Shown: piece after piece, positions 24,875-35,250 of the stretch
How positions within the stretch are numbered: the first letter of the stretch is position 1
Layout of the letters: every line of letters starts with the position of its first letter
Program-made: the position numbers and the translations under genes
The notes under the pieces: generated by a model
Told to the model about the DNA's origin: nothing
The model's database searches: none
Seen by the model: only the letters and a program-made list of their open reading frames with translations
NCBI RefSeq assembly: GCF_014198245.1
Contig: NZ_JACIHE010000001.1
Span: 62,001-126,000 of the forward strand
From: Bradyrhizobium sp. cir1
GTDB taxonomy: Bacteria; Pseudomonadota; Alphaproteobacteria; Rhizobiales; Xanthobacteraceae
Length of the DNA: 64,000 nucleotides
Direction: 5' to 3'

Positions 24875-27541
24875 ATGCGTGGGACGCTCAAAGTCTTCAT
24901 CTGCCTTCTCCTGCCGATCGTGGTCCTTGCCGCGGGCGCGCCGCAGCGGGCGCGTGCGCAGCAGCAGGAAAAGCGCATCGCGCTCGTGGTCGGCAACGCC
25001 GCCTATGCCAAGTCGCCGCTGGCGACGACCGCGAACGATGCCGGCCTGATCGCGCAGACGCTGCAGGCGGCGGGCTTTGACGTCGTCGGCGCCCGCGATC
25101 TCGACGGCGACACGCTGCGCAAGAGTTTTCGCGACTTCGTCCAGAAGGCGCAGGCGTCGGGACCCGGCACCGTCGCGATGGTCTATCTGGCCGGCTATGG
25201 CGTGCAGCTCGCCGGCGAGAATTATTTCATCCCGGTCGATTCCAACATCACCCGCGACACCGACATTCCGACCGAGGCCTTGCGCATCAGCGATTATGCA
25301 CGCCAGCTTGCGGCCATTCCGCTCAAGGCCAACATCGTCGTGCTCGATGCAGCCCGCGCGCAGCCTTTCATCGAGGGCGGGCAGCCGATCGCGAGCGGGC
25401 TGGCGCTGGTCGAGCCCGATCCGAACATGCTGATCGCGTTCAATGCCGCGCCCGGCACGGTGGCGCCCGAGGAGCCGGGACCCTATGGCATCTACGCGCA
25501 GTCGCTGGCGGAGATGATCCGCACCGGCGGGTTGTCGTTGGCTGACGTGTTCGACCGCGTCCGCCTGCGTGTCAACGAGGCCAGCAAGGGCGCGCAGGTG
25601 CCCTGGAACGAGCAGAAGATATCGGCGCCATTCTCCTTCTTCGAGCGCGGGCCCGATGCGCCGCCGCCGGAGACGGCACCGGACCAGGTCGCCGCGATCC
25701 GCAGCAAGCCGATCCGCGATCTCGGTGCGCAGGATGCTTATGCTGCCGCGCTCTCGCGCGACACGCTGCCGGCCTATGAGGAGTTTCTCGCGGCCTATCC
25801 GAACGATCCGATGTCCAAGCGCGTGATGGTGATCGTCGCGGCGCGCCGCGAGGCGATCACCTGGCGGCGGACCTATCGTGCCGACACGCCGGACGCTTAC
25901 TGGTCCTATCTGCGCCGCTATCCGCGCGGGCCTCATGCCGGCGACGCACGGCGCAGGCTTGCGATCCTGACCGCGCCGCTCGAGCCGCCGCCGAGCTTTG
26001 CCATGCTGGATTACGACGTGCCGCCACCGCCGCCGGAGGAGGTGGTCTATGTCGATCGCCCGGTGCTGTATTTCAGCGACCCCGATTTCGGCTTCGCGCC
26101 GCCGCCGCCGCCGCCGGTCTACTATCTGCCGCCGCCGCCGCCGGATTTCGTCGTGCTGCCGCCGCCGCTGCCCGTGGTCGGCCTGTTCGTGCTGCCGCAG
26201 CCCGTGTTCGTGCCGATCCCGGCGTTCTACAGCCCGCCGGTCTATGTCGCGCCGCCGCCGAACAACATCATCTACCAGAACATCCATAACACCACGGTCA
26301 TCAACACCGTGATCAACCAGGCGCCGGCACCGGCGCCTGCTGCCGGAGCCGGCGCAGGACCGGCCAATCTGGCGCCGGCGGTTGCCGGCCGCGCCAACCC
26401 GGTGGCGCCTGCCGTGCCGCAGGCGGTGATGCAGCGCGCCGCCCTGATCCAGCAGGGCAAGGCGCCGTTGCCGCCGAGCGCGACGATCCAGCCGACCGCA
26501 AAGCCGGGGACACCAGCGGCGACGCCGGCGAATGTTGCGCCGACCGCAGCGCCGTCGCCGTCGGTCGCACCGCAAGCCAAGCTGCCCCAGGCCAACACGC
26601 TGCCGGTTCCCGGGGCCCATGGCGGTCCGCCGGCGCCGCCGGCCGGGGCAGGGCCCCTGCCGGGCGGCAGGCCCGCGCCGACCGCAGTTGCGCCCGGAGG
26701 GACGCCGCCAGCTCATCCGGGGGCGCCGACGGCTGCAGCGCCTGGCACAACGCTGCCCGGCCATCCCGGTGCGCCCAATGCGGCCGTTACGGCTGCGCCC
26801 ACCACGGCAAGCCCGACTGCTGCCCCCGGCCAGCCGCCAAAGCCGCCGGTGGCACAGACCCCGGCCGGGGCCGGGCCCCTGCCGGGTGGCAAGCCCGCGC
26901 CGACTGCAGTTGCGCCCGGAGGGACGCCGCCAGCTCATCCGGGGGCGCCGACGGCTGGTGCCCCCGGCACAAAGCTGCCTGGCCATCCCGGTGCACCCAA
27001 TGCGGCCGCTACGGCTGCGCCCACCACGACAAGCCCGACTGTTGCGCCGGGCCAGCCGCCAAAGCCGCCGGTGGCACAGACGCCGGCCGGGGTAGGGCCT
27101 GCCGATCGCGCCAAGTCCGCAACCCGCGAGTCGCCCGGCACGCCTCCGGCTGCGGTCGGACGGCCGGTTGCGCCACCGCCCTCGGCTGCGCATGAGCCGA
27201 TCAGGCCGCAGAATCGGCCATCAGCCGTTCCACCGCAGGCGGCGAGACCTGTTGCACCGCCGCCGCAGCCTCAGGCCGTGGCGCGGCCCACCCCGCCGCC
27301 TCCGCCGCGCATATCCGCGCCGCCACCACGGGTGGCTGCGCCTCCGCCGCCGCGGCCCGCTCCGCCGCCGGTCGCTGCGGCCCGTCCAGCGCCGCCACCG
27401 CCTCCTGTTGCGCGGCCGGCTCCCCCGCCGCCGCCGCCCCGGGTGGCCGTGGCCCCGCCGCGTCCGGCGGCACCTCCGCCACGCCCGGCGGCCCCGCCGC
27501 CCGCCGCAAAGAAGTGCCCGCCCAATCAGCCGAAGTGCTAG
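24875..27541 (+). CDS. Caspase-like (peptidase C14) protein lacking catalytic residues, with proline-rich repeat tail
   Basis: 888 residues. A signal peptide (MRGTLKVFICLLLPIVVLAAGAPQRARA) is followed by a caspase-fold domain (about 33-245; RIALVVGNAAYAKSPLATTANDA). The catalytic dyad is lost: the usual GHG histidine is Tyr108 (LAGYGV) and the usual LDAC cysteine is Ala160 (LDAARAQPF). It should therefore be a non-proteolytic pseudo-caspase, probably periplasmic. Residues 250-360 form a helical linker; from about 375 the chain is proline-rich with PPPP runs. It includes two 74-residue repeats (about 589-736) and ends KKCPPNQPKC with two cysteines. Such tails could span or bind the cell wall. 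Function unknown. Confidence 0.8.
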   Translation: MRGTLKVFICLLLPIVVLAAGAPQRARAQQQEKRIALVVGNAAYAKSPLATTANDAGLIAQTLQAAGFDVVGARDLDGDTLRKSFRDFVQKAQASGPGTVAMVYLAGYGVQLAGENYFIPVDSNITRDTDIPTEALRISDYARQLAAIPLKANIVVLDAARAQPFIEGGQPIASGLALVEPDPNMLIAFNAAPGTVAPEEPGPYGIYAQSLAEMIRTGGLSLADVFDRVRLRVNEASKGAQVPWNEQKISAPFSFFERGPDAPPPETAPDQVAAIRSKPIRDLGAQDAYAAALSRDTLPAYEEFLAAYPNDPMSKRVMVIVAARREAITWRRTYRADTPDAYWSYLRRYPRGPHAGDARRRLAILTAPLEPPPSFAMLDYDVPPPPPEEVVYVDRPVLYFSDPDFGFAPPPPPPVYYLPPPPPDFVVLPPPLPVVGLFVLPQPVFVPIPAFYSPPVYVAPPPNNIIYQNIHNTTVINTVINQAPAPAPAAGAGAGPANLAPAVAGRANPVAPAVPQAVMQRAALIQQGKAPLPPSATIQPTAKPGTPAATPANVAPTAAPSPSVAPQAKLPQANTLPVPGAHGGPPAPPAGAGPLPGGRPAPTAVAPGGTPPAHPGAPTAAAPGTTLPGHPGAPNAAVTAAPTTASPTAAPGQPPKPPVAQTPAGAGPLPGGKPAPTAVAPGGTPPAHPGAPTAGAPGTKLPGHPGAPNAAATAAPTTTSPTVAPGQPPKPPVAQTPAGVGPADRAKSATRESPGTPPAAVGRPVAPPPSAAHEPIRPQNRPSAVPPQAARPVAPPPQPQAVARPTPPPPPRISAPPPRVAAPPPPRPAPPPVAAARPAPPPPPVARPAPPPPPPRVAVAPPRPAAPPPRPAAPPPAAKKCPPNQPKC
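26641..27084 (+). repeat. Two tandem 222-bp repeats inside the pseudo-caspase gene
   Basis: Copies 26641-26862 and 26863-27084 each encode a 74-residue unit (starting AGAGPLPGG, containing TPPAHPGAP and LPGHPGAPN, ending KPPVAQTP). They differ at a handful of positions, indicating fairly recent duplication, and a third unit starts and decays after 27085. The period is a multiple of three, so copy-number changes keep the frame. Confidence 0.85.
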
Positions 27542-27611
27542 ATGGTAGGGCGGTATTGACGGAATAGCGGCCTCTCGCGGGCGGAAACCGCCCCCGAAAG
27601 GCCCTTATTTC

Positions 27612-27639
27612 CTTGCTTCTGGCCGAAATTGCGCTATAG
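27612..27639 (+). promoter_or_regulatory. Candidate promoter of the rpsB operon
   Basis: CTTGCT (27612-27617), 16 bp, CTATAG (27634-27639): close to the alphaproteobacterial housekeeping consensus CTTGAC-N16/17-CTATAT. It leaves a leader of about 105 nt before the rpsB ATG. Confidence 0.55.
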
Positions 27640-27753
27640 AGCGCGCCATCTCACACGGAAGCATGGCTCACAAGGCCGTCCGGTGGCAGCCGGGGCGACA
27701 GCGCTCCGATTTGCTCACACGCTTCCGGAGGAACCAACCGGAGAATTAGAACG

Positions 27754-28749
27754 ATGGCACTACCCGATTTCACTATGCGTCAGCTGCTCGAAGCTGGCGT
27801 GCACTTTGGTCACCAGTCTCACCGCTGGAATCCGAAAATGGCACCGTTCATCTTCGGTGCTCGCAACAACATCCACATCGTCGACCTCGCGCAGACCGTG
27901 CCGATGCTGCACACCGCCTTGCAGGCGGTCAGCGACACCGTCGCCAAGGGCGGCCGCATCCTGTTCGTCGGCACCAAGCGGCAGGCGCAGGACGGCGTCG
28001 CCGACGCTGCCAAGCGCTGCGCGCAGTATTTCGTGAATTCGCGCTGGCTCGGCGGCACGCTGACCAACTGGAAGACGATCTCGGCCTCGATCAAGCGCCT
28101 GCGCCATCTCGATGACGTGCTCTCCGGCGGCGATGCCAGCTCCTACACCAAGAAGGAGCGCCTGACGCTTCAGCGCGAGCGCGACAAGCTCGACCGCTCG
28201 CTCGGCGGCATCAAGGACATGGGCGGTCTGCCCGACCTGATCTTCGTGATCGACACCAACAAGGAAGACATCGCGATCCAGGAGGCCCAGCGCCTCAACA
28301 TCCCGGTCGCCGCGATCGTCGACACCAATTCGGATCCCAAGGGCATCACCTATGTGGTCCCGGGCAATGACGACGCCGGCCGTGCGATCGCGCTCTATTG
28401 CGACCTGATCGCGCGTGCGGCGATCGACGGAATCTCGCGCGCCCAGGGCGATTCGGGCATCGACATCGGCGCCTCGGTTCGTCCGGCCGCCGAAGAGCTG
28501 CCGGTTTCGTCGGCGAGCGGCTTCCAAGGCCTTGCCGGTCCGCGCGGCACCGCCGACGATCTCAAGAAGCTCCCGGGCGTGTCGGGCGCAATCGAGAAGA
28601 AGTTCAACGACCTCGGCATCTTCCACTACTGGCAGCTCGCCGAGCTCGACCACGACACCGCGCACAAGATCGGCGAAGAAGTCGGTCTGCCGAGCCGCGC
28701 AGATGCCTGGGTGGCCAAGGCCAAGGCGCTGACCGCGGAAGCGGAATAG
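27754..28749 (+). CDS. rpsB: 30S ribosomal protein S2 with C-terminal extension
   Basis: Ribosomal small-subunit protein S2, needed for S1 attachment. The core matches the family ([69 protein letters not shown]). At 331 residues it is about 85 longer than E. coli S2. The extra C-terminus ([62 protein letters not shown]) looks like a helix-hairpin-helix-type domain, known in Rhizobiales S2. First gene of the conserved run to lpxB; likely transcribed from the promoter at 27612. tsf follows after a hairpin. Confidence 0.97.
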   Translation: MALPDFTMRQLLEAGVHFGHQSHRWNPKMAPFIFGARNNIHIVDLAQTVPMLHTALQAVSDTVAKGGRILFVGTKRQAQDGVADAAKRCAQYFVNSRWLGGTLTNWKTISASIKRLRHLDDVLSGGDASSYTKKERLTLQRERDKLDRSLGGIKDMGGLPDLIFVIDTNKEDIAIQEAQRLNIPVAAIVDTNSDPKGITYVVPGNDDAGRAIALYCDLIARAAIDGISRAQGDSGIDIGASVRPAAEELPVSSASGFQGLAGPRGTADDLKKLPGVSGAIEKKFNDLGIFHYWQLAELDHDTAHKIGEEVGLPSRADAWVAKAKALTAEAE

Positions 28750-28767
28750 TCAAAAAGAGCGATGGGT

Positions 28768-28788
28768 TGGCCGGATAGGATCCGGCCA
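28768..28788 (+). other. Hairpin between rpsB and tsf
   Basis: Perfect 9-bp stem TGGCCGGAT / ATCCGGCCA with a 3-nt loop and no T run. It may act as a partial attenuator or RNA-stability element setting the S2:EF-Ts ratio. Confidence 0.6.
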
Positions 28789-28882
28789 CCATTTCAGTTG
28801 ACGCGAATCCCTGAGATGGACCGCGGCGGGGCGATTTGATGCCACGCCGCGGCAAACCGGCAGGCACAAAGGATTTTCAACG

Positions 28883-29806
28883 ATGGCAACGATCACAGCT
28901 GCGATGGTCAAGGACCTGCGCGAGTCGACCGGCGCGGGCATGATGGACTGTAAGGCCGCGCTCACCGAAAACGACGGCAACATGGAAGCGGCGCAGGACT
29001 GGCTGCGCAAGAAGGGCCTGTCGAAGGCCGCCAAGAAGTCGGGCCGCGTCGCGGCCGAGGGCCTGATCGGCGCGCTCACCAAGGACACCAAGGGCGTCGT
29101 GGTCGAGGTCAACTCCGAGACCGACTTCGTCGCGCGCAACGGCCAGTTCCAGGGCCTCGTCAAGATGATTGCCCAGGTCGCCTTCGACGTCGGCGCTGAC
29201 GTCGAGAAGATCAAGGCCGCCAAGGTCGGCGACGTCACGATCGAGGCCGCCATCAATGACGCGATCGCCACCATCGGCGAGAACATGACGCTGCGCCGCG
29301 CCGCTTCGCTCGAAGTGAAGCAGGGCGTGGTGTCGCACTATGTCCACGGCGCGGTCATCGACGGCGCCGGCAAGATGGGCGTGATCGTTGCGCTGGAATC
29401 GCCGGGCAAGGCCGACGAGCTCGCCGCCCTCGGCCGCCAGATCGCGATGCATGTCGCCGCCACCAACCCGCTGGCGCTCGATCCGTCCGGCCTCGATCCG
29501 GCCGTGGTCAAGCGCGAGAAGGACGTGCTCGCCGACAAGTACCGTCAGCAGGGCAAGCCCGAGAACGTGATCGAGAAGATCGTCGAGTCCGGCCTGAAGA
29601 CCTACTACAAGGAAGTCTGCCTGCTCGAGCAGGCCTTCATCCACGACACCGGCAAGTCGGTGGCGCAGGCGGTGAAGGAAGCTGAGGGCAAGGTCGGCGG
29701 CGCAGTGAAGATCGCCGGCTTTGTGCGCTATGCTCTCGGTGAGGGAATCGAGAAGCAGGAAAGCGACTTCGCAGCCGAGGTCGCGGCGGCCAGCGGCAAG
29801 AAGTAA
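28883..29806 (+). CDS. tsf: Elongation factor Ts
   Basis: Guanine-nucleotide exchange factor for EF-Tu in the cytosol. 307 residues, usual for the family. The N-terminal UBA-like domain ([41 protein letters not shown]) and the exchange core with TDFVARN are clear. The internal and C-terminal dimerisation segments ([31 protein letters not shown]) are intact. Second gene of the rpsB operon, 133 bp after rpsB. Confidence 0.97.
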   Translation: MATITAAMVKDLRESTGAGMMDCKAALTENDGNMEAAQDWLRKKGLSKAAKKSGRVAAEGLIGALTKDTKGVVVEVNSETDFVARNGQFQGLVKMIAQVAFDVGADVEKIKAAKVGDVTIEAAINDAIATIGENMTLRRAASLEVKQGVVSHYVHGAVIDGAGKMGVIVALESPGKADELAALGRQIAMHVAATNPLALDPSGLDPAVVKREKDVLADKYRQQGKPENVIEKIVESGLKTYYKEVCLLEQAFIHDTGKSVAQAVKEAEGKVGGAVKIAGFVRYALGEGIEKQESDFAAEVAAASGKK

Positions 29807-29807
29807 G

Positions 29808-29829
29808 CGCCGGAACGTTCCTTCCGGCG
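29808..29829 (+). other. Hairpin between tsf and pyrH
   Basis: Perfect 8-bp stem CGCCGGAA / TTCCGGCG with a 6-nt loop, starting 2 bp after the tsf stop and closely followed by a second GC-rich stem (GCCGC...GCGGC, 29832-29846). No T run; partial terminator or processing signal. Confidence 0.55.
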
Positions 29830-29866
29830 TGCCGCCGGAAGCGGCGCCCGGACAAGGAAAGTGCTC

Positions 29867-30583
29867 ATGACTGATCCGGTCTATCGTCGCGTCGTGATCA
29901 AGCTGTCCGGCGAATATCTCGCGGGACAGCAGGGGTTTGGCATCGATCAGCCGACCGTCGACCGGGTTGCGGACGACCTGATCGCCGCCCGAAAGCTCGG
30001 CACCGAGGTGGCGGTCGTGATCGGCGGCGGCAACATGGTTCGCGGCGTCGAGGTGTCCGCCCGGGGGGTCTCGCGCACCACCGGCGACACCATGGGCATG
30101 CTCGCCACCATGATGAACTGCCTCGCGCTGGAAGCGGCGATCGAGCGCAAGGGCACGCCGGCACGCACGCTGTCGGCCTTCGTCATGCCCGAGATTTCCG
30201 AGTTGTTCACCCGCACTGCGGCGCACAAATACCTCGCCGAAGGGCGGATCGTGCTGCTCGGCGGCGGAACCGGCAATCCGTACTTCACCACCGATACGAC
30301 CGCGGTGCTGCGCGCCGCCGAGATCGGCGCGGAGGCGGTGCTAAAGGCGACCAATGTCGATGGCGTCTACTCGGCCGACCCGAAGAAGGATCCGACGGCC
30401 ACGCGGTTCGACCGGCTGACGCATTCGCAGGCGATCGCAGGCGGCTACAAGGTGATGGATGCGACCGCCTTCGCGCTTGCCCGCGAGACATCCCTGCCTA
30501 TCATCGTGTTCTCGATCGCGGAGCCGGGCTCGATCGGTGCGATTCTGCGTGGCGTCGGCCACGGAACCATCGTCGCCGGCTGA
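29867..30583 (+). CDS. pyrH: Uridylate (UMP) kinase
   Basis: Phosphorylates UMP to UDP in pyrimidine synthesis; a cytosolic hexamer of the amino-acid-kinase fold, usually regulated by GTP and UTP. 238 residues. Family motifs: [63 protein letters not shown] and the C-terminal [16 protein letters not shown]. The ATG at 29867 is preferred over a GTG at 29861 because the AAGGAAA ribosome-binding site sits 7 nt before the ATG but only 1 nt before the GTG. It lies between tsf and frr, the common bacterial order. Confidence 0.96.
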   Translation: MTDPVYRRVVIKLSGEYLAGQQGFGIDQPTVDRVADDLIAARKLGTEVAVVIGGGNMVRGVEVSARGVSRTTGDTMGMLATMMNCLALEAAIERKGTPARTLSAFVMPEISELFTRTAAHKYLAEGRIVLLGGGTGNPYFTTDTTAVLRAAEIGAEAVLKATNVDGVYSADPKKDPTATRFDRLTHSQAIAGGYKVMDATAFALARETSLPIIVFSIAEPGSIGAILRGVGHGTIVAG

Positions 30584-30651
30584 CGGCTCAGCTGCCGCGC
30601 CCTCAAGGGAAGGGCGCGGTGAGGTCGCCGGGATTTTGAAGGAGAAACGTG

Positions 30652-31215
30652 ATGCCCACGGGTAATTTCGACCTCAACGAAGTGAAGCGCCGCATGCAGG
30701 GCGCCGTCGCCTCGCTCAAGCACGAGCTTGGCGGCCTGCGCACGGGGCGCGCCTCGGCCTCGATGCTCGATCCCGTGCAGGTCGACGCTTACGGCAGTCA
30801 CATGCCGCTCAATCAGCTCGCCACCGTCAGCGTGCCCGAGCCGCGCCTGATCTCGGTGCAGGTCTGGGACAAGTCGATGGTCAAGGCGGTGGAGAAGGCG
30901 ATCGTCGATTCCAATCTCGGCCTGTCGCCCGCGACCGAAGGCCAGGTGCTGCGCCTGCGCATCCCCGAGCTCAACGAGGAGCGGCGCAAGGAGTTGGTGA
31001 AGGTCGCGCACAAATACGCCGAAGCCGCCAAGGTCGCCGCGCGCCACGTCCGCCGCGACGGCCTCGACGTCCTCAAGAAGCTCGAGAAGAATCACGAGAT
31101 ATCGGAGGACGACCAGAAGCGTCACGCCGACGAGGTGCAGAAGGCGACCGACGGCACCATCGCCGAGATCGACCAGCTGCTGGCCGCCAAGGAAAAAGAA
31201 ATCCTCACCGTTTAA
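30652..31215 (+). CDS. frr: Ribosome recycling factor
   Basis: Releases ribosomes from mRNA after termination, together with EF-G. 187 residues with the three-helix bundle and hinge typical of [55 protein letters not shown], then [27 protein letters not shown]. The ATG at 30652 is preferred over the GTG at 30649; AAGGAG lies 7 nt before the ATG. uppS follows 12 bp downstream. Confidence 0.97.
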   Translation: MPTGNFDLNEVKRRMQGAVASLKHELGGLRTGRASASMLDPVQVDAYGSHMPLNQLATVSVPEPRLISVQVWDKSMVKAVEKAIVDSNLGLSPATEGQVLRLRIPELNEERRKELVKVAHKYAEAAKVAARHVRRDGLDVLKKLEKNHEISEDDQKRHADEVQKATDGTIAEIDQLLAAKEKEILTV

Positions 31216-31227
31216 GGCATCGCCTTC

Positions 31228-31986
31228 ATGTCCAACGCCGCCGCGCCCGCAACGGAAGGACCCGACCGGTCCGAGGCGCCCGCGCATGTTGCCATCATCA
31301 TGGATGGCAACGGGCGTTGGGCGGCCGCGCGCGGCTTGCCGCGTGCGGAGGGGCATCGCCGCGGCGTCGAGGCCCTGCGCCGCGTGGTGCGCGCCTCGCA
31401 CGAGCTCGGCATCCGCTATCTCACCATCTTCTCCTTCTCATCGGAGAACTGGTCGCGTCCGGCGAGCGAGATCGGCGATCTCTTCGGTTTGCTTCGCCGC
31501 TTCATCCGCAACGATCTGGCGAGCCTGCATCGCGATGGCGTCAAGGTCCGCATCATCGGCGAGCGGGACGGGCTCGAAAGCGATATCTGCTCGCTGCTCA
31601 ACGAGGCCGAGGAATTGACGCGCGACAACACGCGTCTCACGCTCGTCGTCGCCTTCAACTACGGCTCACGGCAGGAGATCGCGAAGGCGGCGCAGAAGCT
31701 GGCGCGCGAGGTTGCCGAAGGCAAGCGCGATCCTGCCACGATCGACGCCGAGACGCTCGGCGCGCATCTCGATGCGCCCGACATTCCCGATCCCGATCTC
31801 ATCATCCGCACCAGCGGCGAGCAGCGCCTCTCGAACTTCCTGATGTGGCAGGCCGCCTATAGCGAGCTCGTGTTCGTGCCGATTCACTGGCCCGATTTCG
31901 ACAAGGCGGCGCTGGAAGGCGCGATTGCCGAATTTGCCAGGCGCGAGCGCCGTTTCGGCGGCCTGGTCGCGAAAAACGCCTCGTGA
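31228..31986 (+). CDS. uppS: Undecaprenyl (isoprenyl) diphosphate synthase
   Basis: Cis-prenyltransferase that builds the C55 lipid carrier for peptidoglycan and polysaccharides. 252 residues. The catalytic Asp lies in [17 protein letters not shown], and the [11 protein letters not shown] and C-terminal [23 protein letters not shown] motifs are complete. The stop overlaps the GTG start of cdsA by 4 bp, giving translational coupling of carrier-lipid and phospholipid synthesis. Confidence 0.96.
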   Translation: MSNAAAPATEGPDRSEAPAHVAIIMDGNGRWAAARGLPRAEGHRRGVEALRRVVRASHELGIRYLTIFSFSSENWSRPASEIGDLFGLLRRFIRNDLASLHRDGVKVRIIGERDGLESDICSLLNEAEELTRDNTRLTLVVAFNYGSRQEIAKAAQKLAREVAEGKRDPATIDAETLGAHLDAPDIPDPDLIIRTSGEQRLSNFLMWQAAYSELVFVPIHWPDFDKAALEGAIAEFARRERRFGGLVAKNAS

Positions 31987-32825
31987 GCGAACCCGACGCC
32001 GCATCGGCAGGCGCCAAGCCTGCCCCGAGCAATCTGGTGATGCGGGTCCTCGCAGCGCTGGTGCTGGCGCCGTTGGCCATTGCGATTGCTTATGCCGGCG
32101 GCTGGCTGTGGGCGCTTCTCGTCACCCTGGTCTCGATCGGGCTGTTCGCGGAATGGCTGATGGTGGTGGGCGCGGGATCGGCCGCGCTGACCGGGGCCGG
32201 GACGGTCGTGATCGCCATGATGGGGGCCGCCGTCGCTTTTGGCGCGCTCAAGACCGCCGTCATCACCGGCCTCATCGGCGGTGCGATCGTGACGCTGATC
32301 GCGCGAGCCAAGTTCTTATGGGCAGCCACCGGCTTCGCCTATGCATCGGCGGCGCTGCTGGCCTCGATCCTGGTGCGGAAGGATCTCGTCAACGGCTTCG
32401 CCGCGCTGATGTTCGTGCTGCTGGTGGTGTGGGCGACCGATATCGGCGGCTATTTCGCCGGCCGCGGCATTGGCGGACCGAAGCTGTGGCCGCGGGTGAG
32501 CCCGAAAAAGACCTGGGCCGGAGCCCTCGGCGGCTTTGCCGCCAGCCTTGCGGTCGCCGCCGGCTTTGCGGCTTGCGGGGTCGGGAAGGCGGTCCCGCTG
32601 CTGCTCGTCAGTGCCGTGCTCTCGGTGGTGTCGCAGCTGGGCGACCTGTTCGAGTCCGCGGTGAAGCGGCGGTTCGGCGTCAAGGATTCCAGTCACTTAA
32701 TTCCTGGCCATGGCGGGCTTATGGACCGCCTGGACGGCTTTGTTGCCGCCATCCTGGCGGCCTGGTTTATCGGCTTTCTCCGTCATGGTGTGCATAGCGC
32801 CGGAAGCGGTCTTATGGTTTGGTGA
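31983..32825 (+). CDS. cdsA: Phosphatidate cytidylyltransferase
   Basis: Makes CDP-diacylglycerol for phospholipid synthesis in the inner membrane. 280 residues, about eight membrane helices. The family signature is at the C-terminus ([25 protein letters not shown]) with the preceding [13 protein letters not shown]. It begins with a GTG that overlaps the uppS stop (GTGA), so it is translated by coupling. dxr starts 4 bp after its stop. Confidence 0.94.
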   Translation: MSEPDAASAGAKPAPSNLVMRVLAALVLAPLAIAIAYAGGWLWALLVTLVSIGLFAEWLMVVGAGSAALTGAGTVVIAMMGAAVAFGALKTAVITGLIGGAIVTLIARAKFLWAATGFAYASAALLASILVRKDLVNGFAALMFVLLVVWATDIGGYFAGRGIGGPKLWPRVSPKKTWAGALGGFAASLAVAAGFAACGVGKAVPLLLVSAVLSVVSQLGDLFESAVKRRFGVKDSSHLIPGHGGLMDRLDGFVAAILAAWFIGFLRHGVHSAGSGLMVW

Positions 32826-32829
32826 GGAT

Positions 32830-34053
32830 ATGAGCGCCGTTCCCTTGCGTAATAACAGGCTTGCTGCGTCCGACATTCGCAGCGTCACAGTCCTCGGTGC
32901 CACCGGCTCGATCGGCGACAGCACGATGGATCTGCTGCGCGCCTCGCCCGAGCGCTACCGCGTCGAGGCCTTGACGGCGAACGGCAATGTCGAAGCGCTG
33001 GCCAAGCTCGCGAAGGAATTCAACGCACGCTTCGTGGCGATTGCGGACAGCTCGAAGCTCGGCGAGCTCAAGGCTCTACTTGCGGGAACGAGCACCGAGT
33101 GCGGCGCCGGTGAAAGCGCGGTGATCGAGGCCGGCGCGCGTCCCGCGGATTGGGTGATGGCAGCCGTCAGCGGCGCTGCCGGGCTGAAGCCGGCTCTCGC
33201 CGCGGTCGATCGCGGCGCGCATGTCGCGCTCGCCAACAAGGAATGCCTCGTCTGTGCCGGCGATTTCTTCATGCAGCGAGCGGCGAAAGCAGGCGCCTGC
33301 ATCCTGCCGGCCGATTCCGAGCACAATGCGCTGTTCCAGGCGCTCGCCTCGGGCAATCGCGACGAGCTCGTGCGCGTCATCATCACGGCGTCGGGCGGCC
33401 CGTTCCGGACCTGGAAGCCGGCCGACATCGAGCAGGCGACGCTCGAACAGGCGCTGAAGCATCCGAACTGGAGCATGGGCCAGAAGATCACGATCGATTC
33501 CGCCTCGATGATGAACAAGGGGCTCGAGGTGATCGAGGCGTCCTATCTGTTCGCGCTCTCGCCCGACGAGATCGACGTGCTCGTGCATCCGCAGTCGATC
33601 ATCCACGGCATGGTCGAGTTCTCCGACCGCTCAGTGATGGCGCAGCTCGGCGCGCCCGACATGCGCACGCCGATCGCCCACTGCCTCGGCTGGCCCGACC
33701 GCATCAAGGGCCCGGCGGCCAGGCTGGACCTCGCCAAGATCGGCCAGCTCACCTTCGAGGCGCCGGACTTCGAGCGGTTCCCGGGACTACGGCTGGCCTA
33801 CGAGTCGCTCCGGACCGGGAAGGGGGCCACGACGGTCTACAATGCCGCCAACGAGGTCGCGGTCGCCGCCTTCATCGCCGGCAAGATCCGCTTCGGCGCG
33901 ATCGCGCGGCTGGTCGAGGCGACCCTTGATGACTGGATCCGCGGAGGCAACCAGGCGCCCCTGACGTCCGCCGATGATGCAATCTCTGTTGACCATGTTG
34001 CTCGAAATAGAGCCGCCGCCCTATTGCCTCAAATTGCCTTAAAGGCATCCTAG
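32830..34053 (+). CDS. dxr: 1-deoxy-D-xylulose-5-phosphate reductoisomerase
   Basis: Second step of the MEP isoprenoid pathway: DXP to MEP with NADPH. 407 residues. The NADPH motif [16 protein letters not shown], the metal/substrate segments [20 protein letters not shown] and the NPNWSMG-like [27 protein letters not shown] are intact. The ATG at 32830 is used because it precedes the Rossmann motif at the usual distance; the frame is open further upstream through cdsA. It provides IPP precursors for UppS, encoded two genes upstream. Confidence 0.96.
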   Translation: MSAVPLRNNRLAASDIRSVTVLGATGSIGDSTMDLLRASPERYRVEALTANGNVEALAKLAKEFNARFVAIADSSKLGELKALLAGTSTECGAGESAVIEAGARPADWVMAAVSGAAGLKPALAAVDRGAHVALANKECLVCAGDFFMQRAAKAGACILPADSEHNALFQALASGNRDELVRVIITASGGPFRTWKPADIEQATLEQALKHPNWSMGQKITIDSASMMNKGLEVIEASYLFALSPDEIDVLVHPQSIIHGMVEFSDRSVMAQLGAPDMRTPIAHCLGWPDRIKGPAARLDLAKIGQLTFEAPDFERFPGLRLAYESLRTGKGATTVYNAANEVAVAAFIAGKIRFGAIARLVEATLDDWIRGGNQAPLTSADDAISVDHVARNRAAALLPQIALKAS

Positions 34054-34098
34054 TTGGTTCGGGGCCAGGGCCTTTGCGGCGCTGGGTGAGGAAAATCG

Positions 34099-35250
34099 AT
34101 GATCGACTTTTTTGTTCATAGTTTCAATACATTGAGCCATGGGCTCCTCGGCTACGCGGTTCCCTTCCTGTTCGTCCTGACCATCGTCGTGTTCTTCCAC
34201 GAACTCGGCCATTTCCTGGTCGCGCGCTGGGCGGGCGTTCGGGTGTTGACCTTTTCACTCGGCTTCGGACCCGAGCTGATCGGATTCAACGACCGGCACG
34301 GCACCCGCTGGAAGATCTCGGCGATCCCGCTCGGCGGCTACGTCAAGTTCTTCGGCGATGAGAGCGAGGCCTCGACCCCCTCGGCCGAGACGCTTGCGGC
34401 CATGACGGCCGAGGAGCGCGCCGGCAGTTTCCACTTCAAGAAGGTCGGCCCGCGTGCGGCCATCGTCGCGGCCGGACCGATTGCCAATTTCATTCTGGGC
34501 GCGCTGATCTTCGCCGGCATGGCCCTGTACTATGGCAAGCCGAGCACGATCGCGCGCGTCGACGGCGTCGTCGCCGATGGCGCGGCGGCCGCGGCCGGTT
34601 TCAAGATCGGGGACGTCGTCGTTCAGATCGACGGCAAGCCGATCGAGAGCTTTGCCGATATGCAGCGAATCGTTGCGATGAACGCCGGTTCGGCGCTTGC
34701 GTTCCAGGTGAAGCGTGACGGCGCCATCGTGTCGCTGTCGGCGACCCCGGCGCTGCTCGAGCGTAAGGATCCGTTCGGGAACAGCCACCGTGTCGGCGTG
34801 CTCGGCGTCGAGCACAAGTCGCAGGCCGGCGAGGCCTCGACCGCACCCGTCGGTGTCGGTGAGGCGTTCAAGATCGGCGTGGAGCAGGTCTGGTTCATCA
34901 TCACCAGCACCTTCAAGTTCCTGGGCTCGCTGTTTGTCGGACACGGCAACCCGAACGAGGTCAGCGGCGTCCTTGGCATCGCGAAGATGTCGGGGCAGGC
35001 GGCCAGTGCCGGGTTCCAGTTCGTGATCAACCTCTGCGCAGTGCTGTCGGTGTCGATCGGTTTGTTGAACCTGTTCCCGATCCCGCTGCTCGATGGCGGT
35101 CACCTTATGTTCTATGCAGCCGAAGTGGTTCGCGGCCGGCCCTTGTCCGAGCGGACACAGGAGATGGGGTTCCGAATCGGGCTGGGTTTGGTGCTGATGT
35201 TGATGGTGTTTGCGACCTACAACGACATCCTGCGGATGGCAGCTTCCTGA
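34099..35250 (+). CDS. rseP: RIP metalloprotease RseP (site-2 protease)
   Basis: Intramembrane zinc protease, 383 residues, which cuts anti-sigma factors and signal-peptide remnants in the inner membrane. HELGH (34-38) lies in the first helix; a PDZ domain follows (DGVVADGAAAAAGFKIGDVVVQIDGKPI), and the second metal motif NLFPIPLLDGGH is near the C-terminus. Encoded directly upstream of bamA, as in most proteobacteria, linking envelope stress to outer-membrane assembly. Confidence 0.95.
   Translation: MIDFFVHSFNTLSHGLLGYAVPFLFVLTIVVFFHELGHFLVARWAGVRVLTFSLGFGPELIGFNDRHGTRWKISAIPLGGYVKFFGDESEASTPSAETLAAMTAEERAGSFHFKKVGPRAAIVAAGPIANFILGALIFAGMALYYGKPSTIARVDGVVADGAAAAAGFKIGDVVVQIDGKPIESFADMQRIVAMNAGSALAFQVKRDGAIVSLSATPALLERKDPFGNSHRVGVLGVEHKSQAGEASTAPVGVGEAFKIGVEQVWFIITSTFKFLGSLFVGHGNPNEVSGVLGIAKMSGQAASAGFQFVINLCAVLSVSIGLLNLFPIPLLDGGHLMFYAAEVVRGRPLSERTQEMGFRIGLGLVLMLMVFATYNDILRMAAS

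Noticed and set aside
26641-27084. Possible CRISPR array or mobile repeat
   Set aside because: The two 222-bp units are contiguous, in frame and code for protein; no spacers.
24764-27193. 809-codon minus-strand frame opposite the pseudo-caspase
   Set aside because: Arises from proline-rich GC-repetitive coding; mostly Arg/Gly runs with no recognisable fold.
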